From: Methylocystis sp. SC2
Lineage (GTDB): Bacteria > Pseudomonadota > Alphaproteobacteria > Rhizobiales > Beijerinckiaceae
Length of the DNA stretch: 64,000 bases
Direction: 5' to 3'
NCBI RefSeq assembly: GCF_000304315.1
Contig: NC_018485.1
Location: 590,501-654,500, forward strand
The notes beneath the pieces were generated by a model, which made no database searches, was not told where the DNA came from, and was given only the letters and a program-made list of their open reading frames with translations. The translations under genes were made by a program, and so were the position numbers. Each line of letters begins with the position of its first letter. Positions within the stretch are counted from its first letter, which is position 1. Below, piece by piece: positions 18,327-28,600 of this stretch.

Positions 18327-19790
18327 CTAATGGAGGCGTTTGGCGTGCTTGACGCCATAAAAAAGGTAGATGGCGACGCCGATGACGGTCCAGATCAGCA
18401 GCCGCAGCCAAGTGTCGAGCGGAAGCGCGGCCATCAAGGCGAAACAGGACAAAATGCCGGCGACCGGCAACCAGGGGATCCCCGGCGCGCGGAACGGGCG
18501 GCGGAGTTCCGGGTGCATTCGACGCAGGCGCAGCAACGACAAGCAGACGAGCGCGAAAGCCGCCAGCGTCCCGATGCTCACCATTTCGCCGAGAATATCC
18601 AGCGGCAACAGACCCGCCGCGAGCGCCACGACCACGCCGACGAGAATCTGGCTTACGGCGGGCGTGCGCCATGCCGGGTGAAGCCTCGCAAAGATCGGGG
18701 GCAGCAGACCGTCATGCGCCATGGCGAAAAAGATGCGCGTCTGCCCATAGAGCAGCACCAGAATCGCGGTCGTCAGTCCGGCCAGCGCGCCGAGCTTCAC
18801 CGCCCAGGCGAGCCACGAGACGCCGGTGCGATCCATGACCAGCGCCATCGGGTCCGGAACGCCCAGCTCCTTGTAGTTGACGACGCCCGTCGCCACCGCC
18901 GCCACGGCCACGTAGAGTATCGTGCAGATGATGAGCGAGCCGACGATGCCGATCGGCACGTCCCGCTGCGGATTATGCGCCTCCTGCGCCGCGGTCGAAA
19001 CGGAGTCGAAGCCGATATAGGCGAAGAACACCACCGAAGCGCCGCGCACGACGCCGCTCCAGCCGTAAGCGCCGAACTCGCCGGTGTTTTCGGGGATGAG
19101 CGGCGACCAATTGGCGTGATCAATATGCGCAGCGCCAACCACGATCACCATCAGCACGACGGTGACCTTGATGGCGACGATGACGTTGTTGAACAGCGTC
19201 GATTCGGACGTGCCGCGCACGAGCAGCGCGGTGAGCAGCAGGATGATTCCGGCGGCGGGAACATTGAACAGCCCATGCACGGCGCCGGGCGGCGCCCCAT
19301 GCGCGGTCGGATCGGCAAAAAAGGCCGTCGTCAGTTCGGGCGGCACATGGATGCCGAGCCCTTGCATGACGCGATTGAAATAGCCGGCCCAGCCGACGGC
19401 GACCGTCGCTGCGCCGGCTGCGTATTCGAGCACGAGATTCCAGCCGATGATCCAGGCGAAAATCTCGCCGAGCGTCACATACGTATAAGTATAGGTGCTC
19501 CCGGAGACGGGAATGAGCGACGCCAGCTCGGCGTAGCAGAGCGCGACGAAGGCGCAGGCGAGCCCCGACAGTATGAAGGAGATCATGACGCCGGGCCCGG
19601 CGTAGTTCGCCGCCGCCGTGCCGGTCAGCACGAAAATGCCGGCGCCAATGATTCCGCCGACGCCGAGCGACATCAAAGACGCCCAGCCAAGCGCGCGCTT
19701 GAGGCCGTCTCCTTCGGCGGTGGCGTGATCGGCAATGATCCTGTTGACAGACTTGCGGCTCAGATAGCTCTTGCTGGCGGCTTGGAACAA
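18327..19790 (-). CDS. APC-family amino-acid permease (CAT type)
   Basis: 487-residue transporter with about 12 membrane helices. The APC signature GVGGIIGAGIFVLTG (TM1) is followed by AELASLIPVSGSTYTYTY and FFAYIGFDSVSTAAQEAHNPQRDVP, typical of cationic amino-acid transporters (YfnA/CAT group). The start codon is TTG: an AAGGGGTGA ribosome-binding site lies 4-5 bases before it, and no ATG is available until the middle of the cytoplasmic N-terminus. Substrate not determinable. Confidence 0.88.
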   Translation of the reverse strand: MFQAASKSYLSRKSVNRIIADHATAEGDGLKRALGWASLMSLGVGGIIGAGIFVLTGTAAANYAGPGVMISFILSGLACAFVALCYAELASLIPVSGSTYTYTYVTLGEIFAWIIGWNLVLEYAAGAATVAVGWAGYFNRVMQGLGIHVPPELTTAFFADPTAHGAPPGAVHGLFNVPAAGIILLLTALLVRGTSESTLFNNVIVAIKVTVVLMVIVVGAAHIDHANWSPLIPENTGEFGAYGWSGVVRGASVVFFAYIGFDSVSTAAQEAHNPQRDVPIGIVGSLIICTILYVAVAAVATGVVNYKELGVPDPMALVMDRTGVSWLAWAVKLGALAGLTTAILVLLYGQTRIFFAMAHDGLLPPIFARLHPAWRTPAVSQILVGVVVALAAGLLPLDILGEMVSIGTLAAFALVCLSLLRLRRMHPELRRPFRAPGIPWLPVAGILSCFALMAALPLDTWLRLLIWTVIGVAIYLFYGVKHAKRLH

Positions 19791-19977
19791 GCGTCACCCC
19801 TTCGAATTCGCGACGTGGCGAGCGCGCCGCGCCTTCGGCGGGCCGATTATCATCGCGATCGCAAAACATACAAGCGGAAAGGCTGCCGGAAGCGGCGCCA
19901 GAATCCAGCGCGCGTCGATTCGCGTTCCAGATCCAGGACTTCGCGCTCGTCGGCGCGCCGCGGCGGGACCTGTCCGG

Positions 19978-20005
19978 CTTGCCTTGCGGCTGTGTTTGCT
20001 ATAGC
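19978..20005 (+). promoter_or_regulatory. Candidate sigma70 promoter for small membrane protein
   Basis: CTTGCC (19978-19983), a 16-base spacer and TATAGC (20000-20005), placed 57 bases before the small membrane-protein start. This fits the loose alphaproteobacterial housekeeping consensus; it was found by eye only. Confidence 0.3.
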
Positions 20006-20061
20006 ACGACGTGAGCGCGGCGTTGGCCGCCGGTTAAGGGGTTGAGCTCGAGAATGACGTT

Positions 20062-20295
20062 ATGAGCCAGAAGCCCATCAATTATCTGCGCCTGTCGACG
20101 CTCGTCGCCGTGGCGATCTTGGTCGGCACCGAGCTTGTCGGCGCATCCTGGGCCGCCGGCTGGGCGTTGGGCGGCCTTTTTCAGCTCGATCCCCTCATCA
20201 GCCGCTCGCTCGAAATTATCTTCTCCCTCGCGGGGTTGATCGGACTCTATTTCTTCATGCGGACCGCCATCCGCAATGAGCCGATTCGCGGCTAA
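20062..20295 (+). CDS. Small two-helix membrane protein
   Basis: 77-residue protein of unknown function with hydrophobic stretches at about residues 13-35 and 50-68, a basic C-terminus and a well-placed start following GTTGAGCTCGAG. It lies 99 bases before the glucan gene on the same strand and may share its transcript. Composition and length suggest a genuine small membrane protein. Confidence 0.7.
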   Translation: MSQKPINYLRLSTLVAVAILVGTELVGASWAAGWALGGLFQLDPLISRSLEIIFSLAGLIGLYFFMRTAIRNEPIRG

Positions 20296-20394
20296 TTAAG
20301 GTCCTGCGCCTTAATGTCTCGCGTCCCCCGACAGGCTCGCGGCGGCGGCAGACCCAGGCGCGCATCCGCCAAACTTCGCAACAAGGACGCCGAG

Positions 20395-21978
20395 ATGGTC
20401 GAGAAGCAGGATCGTCGCTCGTTTATCAAGGCGGCGGCGGCGACGAGCACCTTTGGCGCCGTAAGCGCGCCCCGCGGCGCGGCGGCGACGAGCGTCTCCA
20501 ATCTTCGGCTCGGCGAACCGCGGCCATTCTCCTTCGAGACGCTCAAGCAGATCGCGCAGCGCCTCATCAAACAGCCCTACCGCAAGCCGAATATCCCTGC
20601 CCCCGAGATCACCTCGCAGATCGACTATGAGAAGTGGGGGCAGATCACCTACAACACCGATCATGCGCTTTTCGCCGACACCAAGGAACGCTTCCCCATA
20701 GAATTCTTCCACCTTGGGATGTTCTTCAAGAAGGCCGTGCGCATGAATGTCGTTGAAAACGGCGAGGCGCGCGAGGTTCTTTACGATACGAGCTACTTCA
20801 ATATGCCGGCGGATTCTATCGCGCGCCAACTGCCGCCCGGCGCCGGCTTCGCGGGATTTCGCATTCAGGAGGCGAAGGACGGCGCGCTCGACTGGAAGAA
20901 AAACGACTGGGTGGCGTTTCTTGGCGCGTCATATTTCCGCGCGATCGGCGAATTGCGCCAGTATGGCATGTCGGCGCGCGGCGTCGCGCTCGACACCTGG
21001 CAGGCGGGATCGAACGAGGAATTCCCCGATTTCACTGAAATCTACATCGGCCCTGAGACCGCCGACGGCGTCGTCCTGCATGCGCTGCTTGAAGGGCCGT
21101 CGATCGTCGGCGCCTATCGCTTCCTGATGACGCGCGGCAAGGGCGTGGTCATGGACATCGACTGCGCGCTGCATCTGCGCGGCGCCTTCACGCGCTTTGG
21201 CGTCGCGCCGCTCACCTCGATGTTCTGGTTCTCGGAGACGATGAAGCCGACGGCCATCGATTGGCGGCCGGAAGTGCATGATTCCGACGGGCTGAGCATG
21301 TGGACCGGCGCCGGCGAGCGTTTGTGGCGGCCGCTGAACAATCCGAACCGGGTCATGGCGTCGGCCTTCGGCGACACCAATCCCAAGGGCTTCGGCCTGA
21401 TGCAGCGCGACCGCAATTACGATCATTATCTCGACAACGTCTTCTACGATCGCCGTCCGAGCGTGTGGATCGAACCCAAAGGCGAATGGGGCAAGGGCGC
21501 GATTCAACTCATCGAAATTCCCACGGACGACGAAATCCACGACAATGTCGTCGTCGTCTGGGTTCCCGAGAAGCCCGCCGTTCCCGGCGCCTCCTTCGAA
21601 TATTCCTATCGGCTGCATTGGCTCGCGGACGAGCCCTATCCGACCAAGCTCGCGCGCTGCGTCGCGACGAGGCTCGGCAATGGCGGCCAGCCCGGCAGGC
21701 CGCGGCCCAAGGGCGTGCGCAAGTTCATGGTGGAGTTTCTGGGCGAGCCCCTCGCCAAGCTCCCCTTTGGGGTAAAGCCCGAACCCGTGTTATGGGCGTC
21801 GCGCGGAACATTCTCCTACGTGTTCACCGAAGCGGTTTTCGACAATGTGCCGGGCCATTGGCGGGCGCAATTCGACCTCACCGTCGAAGGTTCTGAACCT
21901 GTGGAGATGCGCCTGTTCCTCAAGAACGGCGATGACGTGCTTTCGGAAAATTGGCTGTATCAATATCATCCGCTGTAA
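20395..21978 (+). CDS. Periplasmic glucan biosynthesis protein OpgG/OpgD (MdoG family)
   Basis: 527-residue MdoG-family protein acting in synthesis or trimming of osmoregulated periplasmic glucans. The N-terminus is a Tat signal (DRRSFIKAAAATSTFGAVSA) at residues 5-24, as in OpgD. The conserved core includes PFSFETLKQIAQRL, DYEKWGQITYN, FFHLGMFFKKAV, YIGPETADGVVLHALLEGPS and DIDCALHLRG. The ATG at 20395 puts the twin Arg near the N-terminus; an in-frame ATG at 20314 adds a basic stretch. No OpgH glucosyltransferase is adjacent; GT4 genes follow instead. OpgG and OpgD cannot be separated from sequence alone. Confidence 0.88.
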   Translation: MVEKQDRRSFIKAAAATSTFGAVSAPRGAAATSVSNLRLGEPRPFSFETLKQIAQRLIKQPYRKPNIPAPEITSQIDYEKWGQITYNTDHALFADTKERFPIEFFHLGMFFKKAVRMNVVENGEAREVLYDTSYFNMPADSIARQLPPGAGFAGFRIQEAKDGALDWKKNDWVAFLGASYFRAIGELRQYGMSARGVALDTWQAGSNEEFPDFTEIYIGPETADGVVLHALLEGPSIVGAYRFLMTRGKGVVMDIDCALHLRGAFTRFGVAPLTSMFWFSETMKPTAIDWRPEVHDSDGLSMWTGAGERLWRPLNNPNRVMASAFGDTNPKGFGLMQRDRNYDHYLDNVFYDRRPSVWIEPKGEWGKGAIQLIEIPTDDEIHDNVVVVWVPEKPAVPGASFEYSYRLHWLADEPYPTKLARCVATRLGNGGQPGRPRPKGVRKFMVEFLGEPLAKLPFGVKPEPVLWASRGTFSYVFTEAVFDNVPGHWRAQFDLTVEGSEPVEMRLFLKNGDDVLSENWLYQYHPL

Positions 21979-22005
21979 CGTGAGTTATTTTCTTCGGAGA
22001 CAATT

Positions 22006-23355
22006 ATGGACAAAAATAGCGCTGTTAGCCGCTACTTTTTAGATGTCTTATACAGAGAGTATTTTTATCTGAAGAAAGACAAGTCGCCGAAGAAGAATTG
22101 GCTCAGAGATTTTTTTTTCAAGCGTATGCTCGAGCTCTATTGGTCGATAACCAGAGTTATCGGGTTAGGTTTTTTGCATGACGGCCGACGGCAAACGACG
22201 AACCGCGTCGACCAGATCCTTCGCCAACGCCCGTCCATCCCACAGAGCTCCTGCATTCAGACGCCAGAACATGGGAGGATGTTGATCGATGTGACGTCTA
22301 CCCATCTGTCGGGTAAGGAAACCGGAATTCAGCGGGTCGTGAAGGAAATTGCCTTCGCAGGCGCTGAAATGGGCGCGGCTCTCCCGATTCTTCGCATTGA
22401 GGACAGGTTTTTTCCATATTTCAGAAATGCGGTCTCCTCGGATTCCATTGAATTGAGGCCCGGCGACATTTTGCTGCTTTTGGATGCGCCCGCGGCGGAT
22501 TTGGAGAGCTATTCCGCGGCTATGAAAGCCGTCAGAAGCCTAGGCGGCCATAATGTCGTCTGCATCTACGATCTGCTGCCGAAAACGATACCTTGGTCGT
22601 TCAGTCCCGAGCAGCTGCAGCATTATGAAGGTTGGTTCAGGGCAATCGTTTGCGAGTCCGACGCAGCGGTGTGCATCTCCGAATCCGTAGCGCATGAACT
22701 GAAGGCGCACTTGACGGGCCTGCCGCAGCCCGTGCGAATGCCGGTCGGCTGGTTCCAGCTTGGAGGCAATTTCCGCTACTGTAAAACATTGCCCGTAGGC
22801 GCTGACGTCGCCGCCATCGCGCGAACATCATCTCCGTTTTTCTTAAGCGTCGGAACGCTCGAGCCGCGCAAAGGGTACCATATTTCGCTCGACGCGATGG
22901 AGGAGTTGTGGAGACAAGGGATCGACGCTCATTTCGTCATCGTTGGCCGTTACGGCTGGATGAGCGATGTTTTGCAACGAAGAATTCTTGAACACGAGGA
23001 GCATGGAAAGCGTTTGCACTGGTTGCAGAATGCAAATGACGCAGAATTGCACTGCTTGTACAGTTCCGCGCATGCGCTGGTCTTTGCTTCGATCGCAGAA
23101 GGATTCGGTCTTCCCATTATCGAGGCCGCCAATGACGGGCTGCCGGTGATTGCGTCCGACATTCCCATTTTTCGAGAAGTGGGCGGCAAAAACATCTCCT
23201 ATTTCAGCGCTTTAGATAGCTCAGACCTCGCGCGCAAATTGCTGGAGGCCCTGACGAAGGAGAGGCAGTCCCAAAAAATCGAAGTTCCCGGTTGGAAACA
23301 GTCGACGCAGCAGCTTCTCGATATGGTGCGAACACAATCTTATCAGTTGAAATAG
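22006..23355 (+). CDS. GT4 glycosyltransferase, AT-rich paralogue 1
   Basis: 449-residue GT-B glycosyltransferase. The C-terminal donor domain has FLSVGTLEPRKGY, FVIVGRYGW and the E-x7-E motif EGFGLPIIEAANDG, with IASDIPIFREVGG after it. The N-terminal ~60 residues share with the two paralogues below the motif MLELYWSITRVIGLG, and the acceptor domain the motif TGIQRVVKEIA. Base composition, especially in the first 150 bases, is clearly AT-richer than the flanking genes, suggesting transfer. It begins 27 bases after the glucan gene. Sugar and acceptor unknown; surface polysaccharide is the likely product. Confidence 0.85.
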   Translation: MDKNSAVSRYFLDVLYREYFYLKKDKSPKKNWLRDFFFKRMLELYWSITRVIGLGFLHDGRRQTTNRVDQILRQRPSIPQSSCIQTPEHGRMLIDVTSTHLSGKETGIQRVVKEIAFAGAEMGAALPILRIEDRFFPYFRNAVSSDSIELRPGDILLLLDAPAADLESYSAAMKAVRSLGGHNVVCIYDLLPKTIPWSFSPEQLQHYEGWFRAIVCESDAAVCISESVAHELKAHLTGLPQPVRMPVGWFQLGGNFRYCKTLPVGADVAAIARTSSPFFLSVGTLEPRKGYHISLDAMEELWRQGIDAHFVIVGRYGWMSDVLQRRILEHEEHGKRLHWLQNANDAELHCLYSSAHALVFASIAEGFGLPIIEAANDGLPVIASDIPIFREVGGKNISYFSALDSSDLARKLLEALTKERQSQKIEVPGWKQSTQQLLDMVRTQSYQLK

Positions 23356-23552
23356 GTTCGTCCGCTTCATTCGGATTCGGCAAGCGCGCTCCTTGCTCGT
23401 CGATAGCCGATATTCAGCGGCGCCATGAAGCATCGCTAAGCGGTCATCAAGAGTCGCCCCGGCCTGCGCATATTCACGGGCGTTCCGATTCTGGAGCAGG
23501 TTGCGAAAAAGCTGACAGACTTTTCGATGAGAACCCGCTCCAACGTTTATTT

Positions 23553-23600
23553 GAGCGTTTCCTTATCGATCACATGATTCCATGTGATCGGGAAGCGCTC
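23553..23600. repeat. 48-bp imperfect palindrome between convergent glycosyltransferases
   Basis: Outer arms GAGCGTTTCC and GGAAGCGCTC pair with one G-T mismatch; inner arms GATCACATG (23568-23576) and CATGTGATC (23581-23589) pair perfectly around ATTC. It abuts the stop codon of the minus-strand glycosyltransferase. Such GATCACATG-type palindromes look like a dispersed intergenic repeat; the folded structure could also terminate transcription on both strands. The preceding 23356-23552 contains no convincing gene. Confidence 0.7.
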
Positions 23601-24931
23601 TAGGAAGCGGCCGAATGGAGATCATGCCGTATCAATCCGAGTAGCGCCTGCGACGATTGTTTCCATGAGAGCACCGGCAGCGGTCTTCCGCGTCTTCCTG
23701 ATGCAAGCGACTCGACAATCCGCGTCCCCAATGAGTCGGCGTCGAGCATATCGAAATAGGCGATCGACTCGCCTCCCACTTCACGGAAAATTTCAATGTC
23801 GCTTGCAATGACGGGCGCGCCGGCGCGCGCCGCCTCCACCAGCGGCAAGCCAAAACCTTCAGCATAGGACGCGCAGATGACGGCGTGAGCCTTCTGATAC
23901 AGGCAACCCAGTTCCGCGTCGCTCGCATCGCTGAACCAAAACAACCGGCGGCCGTGCTCGACATGCTCGCGCAAGCGCCGCTCGAGCGCCGCCGTGTTCC
24001 ATCCACGTCGGCCGACGATCACAAACGCCACGTCGATTCCCCGCGCCCACAGGCGCTCAAACGCCGTCAGCGCGAGAGCCTGACCTTTATTTGGCGCGAG
24101 CGTTCCGACGCTTAGGAAAAAAATACGAGAACCGTCACAGATCATTCGAACGCGCGCCGTGGGATCTGTTTTTTCCTCATCCGTAAAATCCGCTCCGAGC
24201 TTCCATACGCCGACCCTCTGTCCCTGCTTTCGCGCGAGAGCGCGTTCCTCGCAATACTGCTCAAATTCCTTCGCGACGCTGCTTGAAATTGCTGCGACGG
24301 AATCGCACGCCAGCACGATCTCCTCGAACCATCTGCTGAAGCCGCTCCGCAGCCACGCAGAAAAGCCCGCCGCGTAAAGAATGGGAAAAAGATCGTAGAG
24401 ACAGACGACGTTTCGACCGCCATTGGCCCAGACCAGGTCAACGATCGGTCGATATTCCGAGACGTAAATCCAGCCGGCGTCGAGCAGAAGAAAGATATCC
24501 CCGTTTCGAATATCGATCGCGACAGGCTCGCTGGCGTCCACGGTATGGAAACAGAGGCGGCCGTCGATAATCGTTACGGGAAAGCCTTGGCCCGACGCGA
24601 TCACCGCTTTCGCGACTTCCCGAACGACGCGTTGAATGCCAGTGCCGACGTCGCTGCGGTAGGTCGGCGTTACGTCGATCAGCAAGCGTCCGCAGTCCGC
24701 GTTGCTGACTATGTTCTGATCGACCAACATCCATGACGGCGGCGCCTTTTGTCGCTCCGCACCCCCTCCAATGAATTTCCAGCCCCGCCGCAAAAGCCTG
24801 GATATCGTCCAATATAGTTCACGCAGCCGATCGTAAATCGCCTTGAAGCGCGCGTCGACGCATTGGCGATCTCGTTCACAGACCTCCTCATAAAGCTGCC
24901 CAAGGAGGTAGGAACGTATGGCGTCTTTCAC
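23600..24931 (-). CDS. GT4 glycosyltransferase, paralogue 2
   Basis: 443-residue GT-B glycosyltransferase with FLSVGTLAPNKGQAL, FVIVGRRGWNTAALERRL and EGFGLPLVEAARAGAPVIA, plus the shared N-terminal motif LRELYWTISRLLRRG and TGIQRVVREVA. The start is GTG, overlapping the upstream gene's stop (GTGA), with GGAGGT about 6 bases before it: tight coupling with paralogue 3. Function inferred as sugar transfer in surface glycan assembly; donor unknown. Confidence 0.85.
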   Translation of the reverse strand: MKDAIRSYLLGQLYEEVCERDRQCVDARFKAIYDRLRELYWTISRLLRRGWKFIGGGAERQKAPPSWMLVDQNIVSNADCGRLLIDVTPTYRSDVGTGIQRVVREVAKAVIASGQGFPVTIIDGRLCFHTVDASEPVAIDIRNGDIFLLLDAGWIYVSEYRPIVDLVWANGGRNVVCLYDLFPILYAAGFSAWLRSGFSRWFEEIVLACDSVAAISSSVAKEFEQYCEERALARKQGQRVGVWKLGADFTDEEKTDPTARVRMICDGSRIFFLSVGTLAPNKGQALALTAFERLWARGIDVAFVIVGRRGWNTAALERRLREHVEHGRRLFWFSDASDAELGCLYQKAHAVICASYAEGFGLPLVEAARAGAPVIASDIEIFREVGGESIAYFDMLDADSLGTRIVESLASGRRGRPLPVLSWKQSSQALLGLIRHDLHSAAS

Positions 24932-26316
24932 TGCCCTACCTCCACGGCGGCGTTCTTGGATGACAGGAGTCGCGCCGCTTCGGCGTCGATTTGATAGGCG
25001 TCGTCCCGCAACATGCCAGCCAAGGCGTCAGCCGAAGCCCGCCAACTGACGAATGACATCCTGTGAGGCGCCTTCTTTACGGCCAGTTCGGCTCGCACAT
25101 GCGTTGCGAGCGAATGGGAATCGAGCAGGTCGAAATAGACATGGCCCTCGCCGCCAATTTCACGCAGCACCGGAATGTCGCTCGCGATGGCGCGCGTCCC
25201 ATAATATGCGGCTTCCGTCAGCGGCATGCCGAACCCCTCGGCGAAAGAGGGAAAAATCAGCGCCCGGGCGCGCGGATAAAGATATGCAAGATCGACGTCG
25301 CTGGCGTTATCAAGCCAAAAGAGCTTCCGGTTGAATTCCGCGTGTTCGCGGATACGGCGTTGTAACGCGCGTGTGTTCCAGCCACAGCGGCCAGCGATCA
25401 CATAACGCGCATCGCACCCTTGCGCCCAAAGCGTTTCGAATGCGTCCAGAGCGATGGGATACGCCTTTCGCGGCTCGAGCGTGCCGACGCTGATGAAGAA
25501 CGGCGTCGGCGCTGAAGCGATGCGCTCAGCTGCTCTCGAGGGCGCTTTCTCAGCGCTCGCGCGAAAATCCGCGCCAAGCGGCCACCAGCCGATCCGCATG
25601 TTGGCGGGGGGCGCAAGACGCTCCTCACCCATATATGCCGCAAGATCCAGCGCCACGCTGTGCGAGATGCAGACGATCGCATCACAGCGCATCAGAACAT
25701 CGTTAAACCAGGGAACAAAGGGAGCGCTGTTTTTCGGCGCCGTGGCGGCCGGGTAACGTAGCGGAATAAGGTCATAGAGGCAGCCGACGACTTCGGCGCC
25801 GGCATCATGCGCCGCGCTCAAGAGCGGCGGATATTCCTCGACGAAGCCCCATCCTGAATCGAGCAAGAGCAGTTTGTCGCCCGATTGCAGTTCAACCGCG
25901 TCGGGCAAATTGTCGTGTTTGAAATGTCCGTAGAGCCGACCGTCTTCAAGATAGACCGGAAGCGCTTCGCCGCTTTCAACGCAGGCGCGGGCGATTTCGC
26001 GCACGACGCGCTGGACGCCCGTGTGGCCGCGAAAGCGATGCGTCGCGGTCATGTCGATGAGCAGACGATCGCGCGCGGCCGGCGTCGGGATGTCGCCCTC
26101 AAGCGGCGTGCGCAGCGCCTGCGCTTTCGCCGCATCCGGCTTGCGCCAGCGCCCGTCATGCAGGCGGCCAAGACCAAAGAGGCGCGAGAGCGTCCAATAG
26201 AACTCCAGCGCCCTCACGTAAATGAAACGCGTGCGCGGATCGACGTCATACTGCTCGAATTCGCTCAACTCGCGATGCATTTCCTCCAGCAGATAGGCTT
26301 CGATCTTTTCCTGCAT
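24928..26316 (-). CDS. GT4 glycosyltransferase, paralogue 3
   Basis: 462-residue GT-B glycosyltransferase. Motifs: FISVGTLEPRKAYPIAL, YVIAGRCGWNTRALQRRI, EGFGMPLTEAAYYG and IASDIPVLREIGGEG; the N-terminal motif is ALEFYWTLSRLFGLG and the acceptor motif TGVQRVVREIA. The ATG at 26316 has GGAG 6-7 bases upstream; residues upstream of it in the open frame look non-coding. First gene of a two-gene operon with paralogue 2. Confidence 0.87.
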   Translation of the reverse strand: MQEKIEAYLLEEMHRELSEFEQYDVDPRTRFIYVRALEFYWTLSRLFGLGRLHDGRWRKPDAAKAQALRTPLEGDIPTPAARDRLLIDMTATHRFRGHTGVQRVVREIARACVESGEALPVYLEDGRLYGHFKHDNLPDAVELQSGDKLLLLDSGWGFVEEYPPLLSAAHDAGAEVVGCLYDLIPLRYPAATAPKNSAPFVPWFNDVLMRCDAIVCISHSVALDLAAYMGEERLAPPANMRIGWWPLGADFRASAEKAPSRAAERIASAPTPFFISVGTLEPRKAYPIALDAFETLWAQGCDARYVIAGRCGWNTRALQRRIREHAEFNRKLFWLDNASDVDLAYLYPRARALIFPSFAEGFGMPLTEAAYYGTRAIASDIPVLREIGGEGHVYFDLLDSHSLATHVRAELAVKKAPHRMSFVSWRASADALAGMLRDDAYQIDAEAARLLSSKNAAVEVGQ

Positions 26317-26478
26317 TCCCGCTCTCCACACGTAGCTCGCGCCGCCAGTCGTACGGCGGCGCGGCGACGGTGACAAGGCTGCTCCGCGCGACTGCCGGCT
26401 CGCTTCGGAGCGCTGACTGACCGTGCGCTTTGAGCTGGCTCCGACGCAGCCGGATGCAGATGGAATCTCGCTGGAAAG

Positions 26479-26883
26479 CTATAGCGTTCGGCCGACGGCC
26501 ACTCTGCTGGAAGGCATGGGAAAAATCACGATATTTCCGCCCTGCCCCGATGCGGCGATCACCGCCGCCGCCGCAATCTCCGCCGACGCTTCGCTGACAC
26601 AGCGCCCGAAAAACGCATGGGCGGCGCCTTCGTAATTCATGCTCAGCAAGTCATGGGCGCATTGTTCCGCGCGCACGAGCGAGACTTCCGCCAATGGCGG
26701 CACAGGATCAGCGCTCGACAATTTGGAGAATGCGTTTAGTTCGCTTTCGAGCGCTCGGCGCGCAAAATCGGGCAGCGTCGCGAGCACTTGGCGCTCGAAA
26801 TGGGTGCGAAGTTTATTCGCTGCGTCTTCGAAGAATGCGCACGCTCGGCTGTCCGTCAAAAGCTTAGCATTGTTCGCATTCAT
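26479..26883 (-). CDS. Hypothetical soluble protein
   Basis: 134-residue protein not recognised. The ATG has GGAAGGGTG 3-4 bases upstream. It is mainly helical in character (FFEDAANKLRTHFERQVLATLPDFARRALESELNAF), with an Ala-rich segment near residues 97-112 and no signal peptide. It lies 160 bases upstream of the GT4 pair on the same strand and might belong to the same transcript. Confidence 0.55.
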   Translation of the reverse strand: MNANNAKLLTDSRACAFFEDAANKLRTHFERQVLATLPDFARRALESELNAFSKLSSADPVPPLAEVSLVRAEQCAHDLLSMNYEGAAHAFFGRCVSEASAEIAAAAVIAASGQGGNIVIFPMPSSRVAVGRTL

Positions 26884-27141
26884 CCTACACCCTTCCCGAA
26901 GCGCAAAGTCTAGGCTTTATGACGCAAGCAAGACGGTAGCCTTATTGCTCAGGCATCTACCTCAAATACATAATTACGGCAAACAAAAGGAGACCCTAAA
27001 ATCGTTGAGTCAGCCGGCGCTTAGCATATCCAAGCGACGTATGGTCTGGAATCCGCATTTGCTCTTTCAGCCCCCTGAACGCGCGATCGAGAACGGAAAG
27101 GCGTGCTCCAGGCCGAACCCGCGTGACGGGAGAGGGCATGC

Positions 27142-28434
<1,293 letters not shown>

Positions 28435-28454
28435 GGCCGTATCTCGATCTCCAA

Positions 28455-28483
28455 ATAAAAAAGCCCCGCGCGGTAACGCGGGG
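28455..28483 (-). terminator. Rho-independent terminator just upstream of purA
   Basis: GCCCCGCG and CGCGGGGC (8 bp, 28463-28470 with 28477-28484, loop CGGTAA) followed on the minus strand by a run of six or more T and then the purA leader. It lies about 20-50 bases before the purA ATG in the same orientation. No annotated minus-strand gene ends upstream, so it either ends an unseen transcript or attenuates purA. Confidence 0.7.
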
Positions 28484-28600
28484 CTCGTTACCGCCGGGGT
28501 TTAGCGCATGCCGTTCGGACCGTAAAGGCCGTCGGCGGCCCGACATCAGGAACTTCGGCCGGCCTTTTCGGTTGGAAATGAACAAGGGGAGGTAGAATGC

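Noticed and set aside
18330..20045. 571-residue plus-strand open frame opposite the permease
   Set aside because: No recognisable domains and very high Arg/Gln/His/Asp content; the permease on the minus strand is clear.
23356..23552. Gene remnant or mobile element between the glycosyltransferases
   Set aside because: No transposase-like sequence or degraded protein homology could be recognised; only the palindrome next to it is clear.
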